A stretch of DNA of 64,000 nt from Scatolibacter rhodanostii (GTDB taxonomy: Bacteria > Bacillota > Clostridia > Oscillospirales > Acutalibacteraceae): assembly GCF_900197595.1 (NCBI RefSeq), contig NZ_FZLO01000002.1:434001-498000 (forward strand), written 5' to 3'. Below the pieces are notes generated by a model that made no database searches, was not told where the DNA came from, and was given only the letters and a program-made list of their open reading frames with translations. Below are positions 61,310-64,000 of the stretch, one piece after another; within the stretch, counting starts at the first letter, position 1; each line of letters starts with the position of its first letter. Both the position numbers and the translations under genes were made by a program.

Positions 61310-62659
61310 CTATTTTTGCCTAGACTTGCTTTTTATTAATTTGCTTGCTTTTTTTGTCTTTTCACGCAATCTCACCTTTCTGTCTTTATCTCTTATTACA
61401 GTCATTACTTCACTGCCAAAACAAAATAACGCTATTATATTAGGAATGGCCATCAATCCATTGAAACTATCCCCAAGCTGAAAAGCAAAGTCAAGTGGTA
61501 CAACACAGCCTAAAAAAGCACAAAAAGCATACACAACGGCAAATGTCGTTTTTCCTTTGCCTTTGGTGAGGTAAAAAAGTCCCTCTCGCCCATAACAGCA
61601 CCATGTGATGGTAGTCGCTACGGCAAACAAGGCCGTACAAAAAGAAATTAACTTAGCCCCCCACTCACCCATCGCCGCTTCAAATGGAAAAAAACTTATC
61701 GCTGCTCCTTCTAGGTTTAAAGGAGCCTGTGCGCTGAGAATGCACAAACCTGTTATGGTACACATGACAACGGTATCCGCAAAAACTTGAAAAATCCCTA
61801 AGCAACCTTTTTGCACCGGCGTTAAGCTTTCTACTTCATCATAAGCAAAACTGGCACTGCCAAGTCCGGCCTCATTGGTGAACACACCTCGAGAAATCCC
61901 TGTTTTGGCCGCCAGTATCATGCCGGCTGCCCCGCCTAATCCTGCACGCAAAGAAAAAGCGCCTTCAAAAATAGAAGTTATTGCCGAAGGAATGTTAGCC
62001 CGAAACACCCATAGCACAACCACTGCTGCAGAAAAAAAGATAACTGTCATTAGAGGCACTAATTTTTCTGTTATTTTCACCGCAAATTGCATACCGCCCA
62101 CTGCCACAAAAAAGAGAACAGCGGCTAAAATGAAGCCTGACATTTCCGGGGAAATTCCAAACTCTGAAAAGGCCGAAGCCGCCGCATTGACTTGTACCAT
62201 ATTGCCCATGGCTAAAGAAGAAAGAAAGCATCCAACCGCATACAAAGCCGCCAAAGGTTTTCCTATCTTTTTTACTCTTTCTATGTACCCTAACGGCCCT
62301 TTTTTCTGGGGATATTTGGCCGCCAGCATATTTTCTGCAAACAAGGTCATCATGCCAAACAACGCAGAGATACACATCCATAAAATAGCCCCTGGCCCAC
62401 CAGTGCCAACAGCTACCGCCACACCAACAATATTTCCGGTTCCAATTGAGCCTCCCAGTGCTGCTGTTAACGCCTGAAAAGAAGAAATCTTTCCTTTCTC
62501 TGATTTTGACCCAAAAAGGGCTGTTTTCATCCAAAATTTGCTCTTTCTAATTTGAAAGAATTTGCTTTTAAGGGACAGCCAAATTCCCACAATCAAAATT
62601 GGAATGAGAACATGCCAACCCCAAAGCATATTGCTAATTGTCTGCAGTATATTTCTCAT
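61310..62659 (-). CDS. Sodium:alanine/glycine symporter (AGCS family)
   Basis: 449-residue inner-membrane transporter with about eleven predicted helices. Family marks: ALTAALGGSIGTGNIVGVAVA with the GTGNI signature, GGPGAILWM, and TNEAGLGSASFAYDEV in the centre. Imports alanine or glycine with Na+. The ribosome binding site GGAAAGG abuts ATG 62659 almost without spacing, so the true start may lie slightly downstream. Single-gene unit. Confidence 0.9.
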   Translation of the reverse strand: MRNILQTISNMLWGWHVLIPILIVGIWLSLKSKFFQIRKSKFWMKTALFGSKSEKGKISSFQALTAALGGSIGTGNIVGVAVAVGTGGPGAILWMCISALFGMMTLFAENMLAAKYPQKKGPLGYIERVKKIGKPLAALYAVGCFLSSLAMGNMVQVNAAASAFSEFGISPEMSGFILAAVLFFVAVGGMQFAVKITEKLVPLMTVIFFSAAVVVLWVFRANIPSAITSIFEGAFSLRAGLGGAAGMILAAKTGISRGVFTNEAGLGSASFAYDEVESLTPVQKGCLGIFQVFADTVVMCTITGLCILSAQAPLNLEGAAISFFPFEAAMGEWGAKLISFCTALFAVATTITWCCYGREGLFYLTKGKGKTTFAVVYAFCAFLGCVVPLDFAFQLGDSFNGLMAIPNIIALFCFGSEVMTVIRDKDRKVRLREKTKKASKLIKSKSRQK

Positions 62660-62731
62660 TCCTTTCCAGAAAAATATGTTTTGGTATCTATTTATATTGA
62701 ATTGAGATTTACAACCTTGTATGATTCCCTT

Positions 62732-63274
62732 TTAATTTGTCAGCTCATAAAATTCTAAAACAGAATAGATAGACCTTGACAAATTTTTTGCAATTTCATC
62801 CGTATGATGGGTCAGCCATATTTCATCTTGCGGATTGTCATGATAAATGAGCTCTGCCAAAATTGCTGTAGCTTTTGTTTTACGTAATTCATCTAGAGCG
62901 GTAACAGAATCTACCTGTACCAAGTTCGGCTCAGGATAAATTTTTTTGTAACTTTCCGCTATGCTCTGGGCAATTTCTTTTCCTTTTGTATCGTGTTCAT
63001 AATAAAAAAACTGCGCTCCTTTTCTTCTACCCTTATAATGTAAACAGGCTTCATTAGAACGCAAAGCAAGGTGTAAATCATATGTATCTGCATTTGCATC
63101 ACGTATTAGGGCCGGCATTTTGAGCTCTTCTGGAGAAATTACGCAAATCACCCCTTTATTGGCTAAGTCATTGGCTATTAACTGCGCCATTTCACTCATC
63201 CAAAAGCTTTCATCTCCGCCATTTGGATATTGCCGGTTTCGTTTTCTTGGCAAACTGATATAGATTTTTGCCAT
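62732..63274 (-). CDS. N-acetylmuramoyl-L-alanine amidase-like protein
   Basis: 180-residue protein of the Amidase_3 type fold (peptidoglycan amidase). The YPNGGDESFWMSEMAQLIAND start, ADTYDLHLALRSNE (normally the second zinc His and Asn) and KATAILAELIYHDN near the catalytic Glu position are recognisable. However the usual first zinc ligand motif (DPGHGG) is missing, and no signal peptide is visible. GGAGGGTG precedes ATG 63274. It may be an amidase-fold protein without classical zinc activity. Confidence 0.7.
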   Translation of the reverse strand: MAKIYISLPRKRNRQYPNGGDESFWMSEMAQLIANDLANKGVICVISPEELKMPALIRDANADTYDLHLALRSNEACLHYKGRRKGAQFFYYEHDTKGKEIAQSIAESYKKIYPEPNLVQVDSVTALDELRKTKATAILAELIYHDNPQDEIWLTHHTDEIAKNLSRSIYSVLEFYELTN

Positions 63275-63309
63275 TCTACACCCTCCATTTTACCTGAATT
63301 TCCTCTGTT

Positions 63310-64000
63310 TTATTCTATCGCCAACTTCATTTTTTTCTCAAAAAATTCTTTTGTTGTAATTCCCGAGGGACGCACAAAGCGGCCTAAATTATAAAGCGAG
63401 TCTTTATCTCGAGTAATCACACTAATTTTTTCGGCTGACGTCAATGTCGCTGAAAACCCCATTTCTTTAATCAACTCGGGTGTAGTCTTACTGACCGCCC
63501 CAAAGGGGTAAGCAAAAGCGGTGGGTCTTTTCCCCACATGTTTTTCAATTTCATCTTGTGCTTTCAGCAAATCATTTTCTATTGCTTTTTTGTAGCTTTC
63601 ATCCGACTCGCCTTGCTTCTTTTTAACTCCTTTTCTGGCACCTATGGTGTGCATATCATAGCTATGGTTCTGAACCTCTATCCTCCCTGAATCGCTCATT
63701 TCTTTCAGCATATCCCAAGTCAAATGGGAGTAATAGGCATTCTCCTCTTGAGAAGCCGTGAATAACTCTGTCACAGAAACAATGGGAGAAACTACAAATT
63801 TGCAGTCTAGTTTTTCGGCAATTTCCATTCCGTAAAGATAATTGTTGTAATAACCGTCATCAAAGGTAATCATTACCGGTTTTGCAGGCAAATTTCCTCC
63901 GTTTGTATAATTAATTAGGTCTTGTACTACCACTGTTTCATAACCATTTTCTTTTAAATAAGTTAAATCTTTTTCCAATGTATCCGGAGAAATAACATAT
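63310..64000 (-). CDS. Polysaccharide deacetylase, 5' end outside window
   Basis: Extracellular or wall-associated carbohydrate esterase family 4 type. The visible frame runs from the right edge to 63310; a TTG at 63978 is not the start, because upstream codons (YVISPDTLEKDLTYL) continue the family sequence. NodB motif 1 TFDDGYYNN and motif 2 NHSYDMH (the HSxxH zinc site) are present, as are FAYPFGAVS and the C-terminal LGRFVRPSG. It likely removes acetyl groups from peptidoglycan or another glycan. The N-terminal signal region is off the edge. Confidence 0.88.
   Translation of the reverse strand, partial: YVISPDTLEKDLTYLKENGYETVVVQDLINYTNGGNLPAKPVMITFDDGYYNNYLYGMEIAEKLDCKFVVSPIVSVTELFTASQEENAYYSHLTWDMLKEMSDSGRIEVQNHSYDMHTIGARKGVKKKQGESDESYKKAIENDLLKAQDEIEKHVGKRPTAFAYPFGAVSKTTPELIKEMGFSATLTSAEKISVITRDKDSLYNLGRFVRPSGITTKEFFEKKMKLAIE

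Noticed and set aside
61875-62477. 200-codon plus-strand frame
   Set aside because: Antisense of the alanine symporter, whose family motifs are on the minus strand.
1-64000. CRISPR array, prophage or integrative element
   Set aside because: No spaced direct repeats, integrase, phage structural or conjugation genes were seen; the single tRNA has no neighbouring integrase or duplicated 3' end.

Overview
The window looks like chromosome from a low-GC Gram-positive anaerobe of the class Clostridia. The basis is A+T-rich intergenic DNA, strong AGGAGG-type ribosome binding sites, intrinsic terminators after most units, a T-box leader, and Clostridia/Bacillota gene sets (darA-holB-ricT, YesMN-type regulators, VanW, DUF1015, a small 2[4Fe-4S] ferredoxin). 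I cannot name the genus. Two chemoreceptors suggest motility. There is no prophage, conjugative element or CRISPR array. The only mobile element is one IS200-type insertion.

Layout. 1-5.5 kb: NAD synthetase (cut by the left edge), a VanW-type lipoprotein, a glycolipid-type glycosyltransferase overlapping an AlkD-like protein. 5.8-7.6 kb: an unrecognised TIM-barrel-like protein and the IS200 element. 7.6-11.8 kb: a TetR regulator, the Mn2+ exporter mntP under a yybP-ykoY riboswitch, and a divergent Ca2+-type P-ATPase. 11.8-15.6 kb: a compact cluster of a Crp/Fnr regulator, a cytoplasmic solute-binding-like protein, a SIMIBI GTPase and a soluble ABC ATPase with no permease. This is the best candidate for an undescribed system. 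15.6-21.5 kb: an oxidoreductase and two divergent chemoreceptors. 22-31.5 kb: a carbohydrate locus (LipO/LplB/LplC-type ABC transporter, YesM/YesN two-component system, family 2 glycoside hydrolase). 32-37 kb: PRPP synthetase, MATE exporter, potA-potB without potC-potD. 37.5-46 kb: tRNA-Pro, a short formate/nitrite-type transporter, then a thiamine salvage operon behind two tandem TPP riboswitches and an unassigned RNA-like segment. Two tiny peptide genes lie on the other strand. 46-54 kb: DNA glycosylase, Nudix hydrolase, DUF1015 protein and a Gld-type ABC operon. 54-57.3 kb: a tryptophan-specifier T-box and a trpXYZ-type transporter. 57.4-64 kb: ferredoxin, methyltransferase, small regulator, darA-holB-ricT, an alanine symporter and two envelope enzymes.

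How the genes work together. The thi operon has uptake (ThiW, ThiXYZ), kinases (ThiM, ThiD), TenA and the coupling enzyme ThiE, but no de novo thiC/thiG/thiH, so locally it is a salvage pathway under TPP control. The YesMN pair, transporter and GH2 enzyme plausibly sense, import and cleave one glycoside. In the Crp/Fnr cluster, operator position, translational coupling and a DUF1858-like domain at the N-terminus of both the binding protein and the ATPase suggest one cytoplasmic machine, perhaps for metal or cofactor handling. That function is inference.
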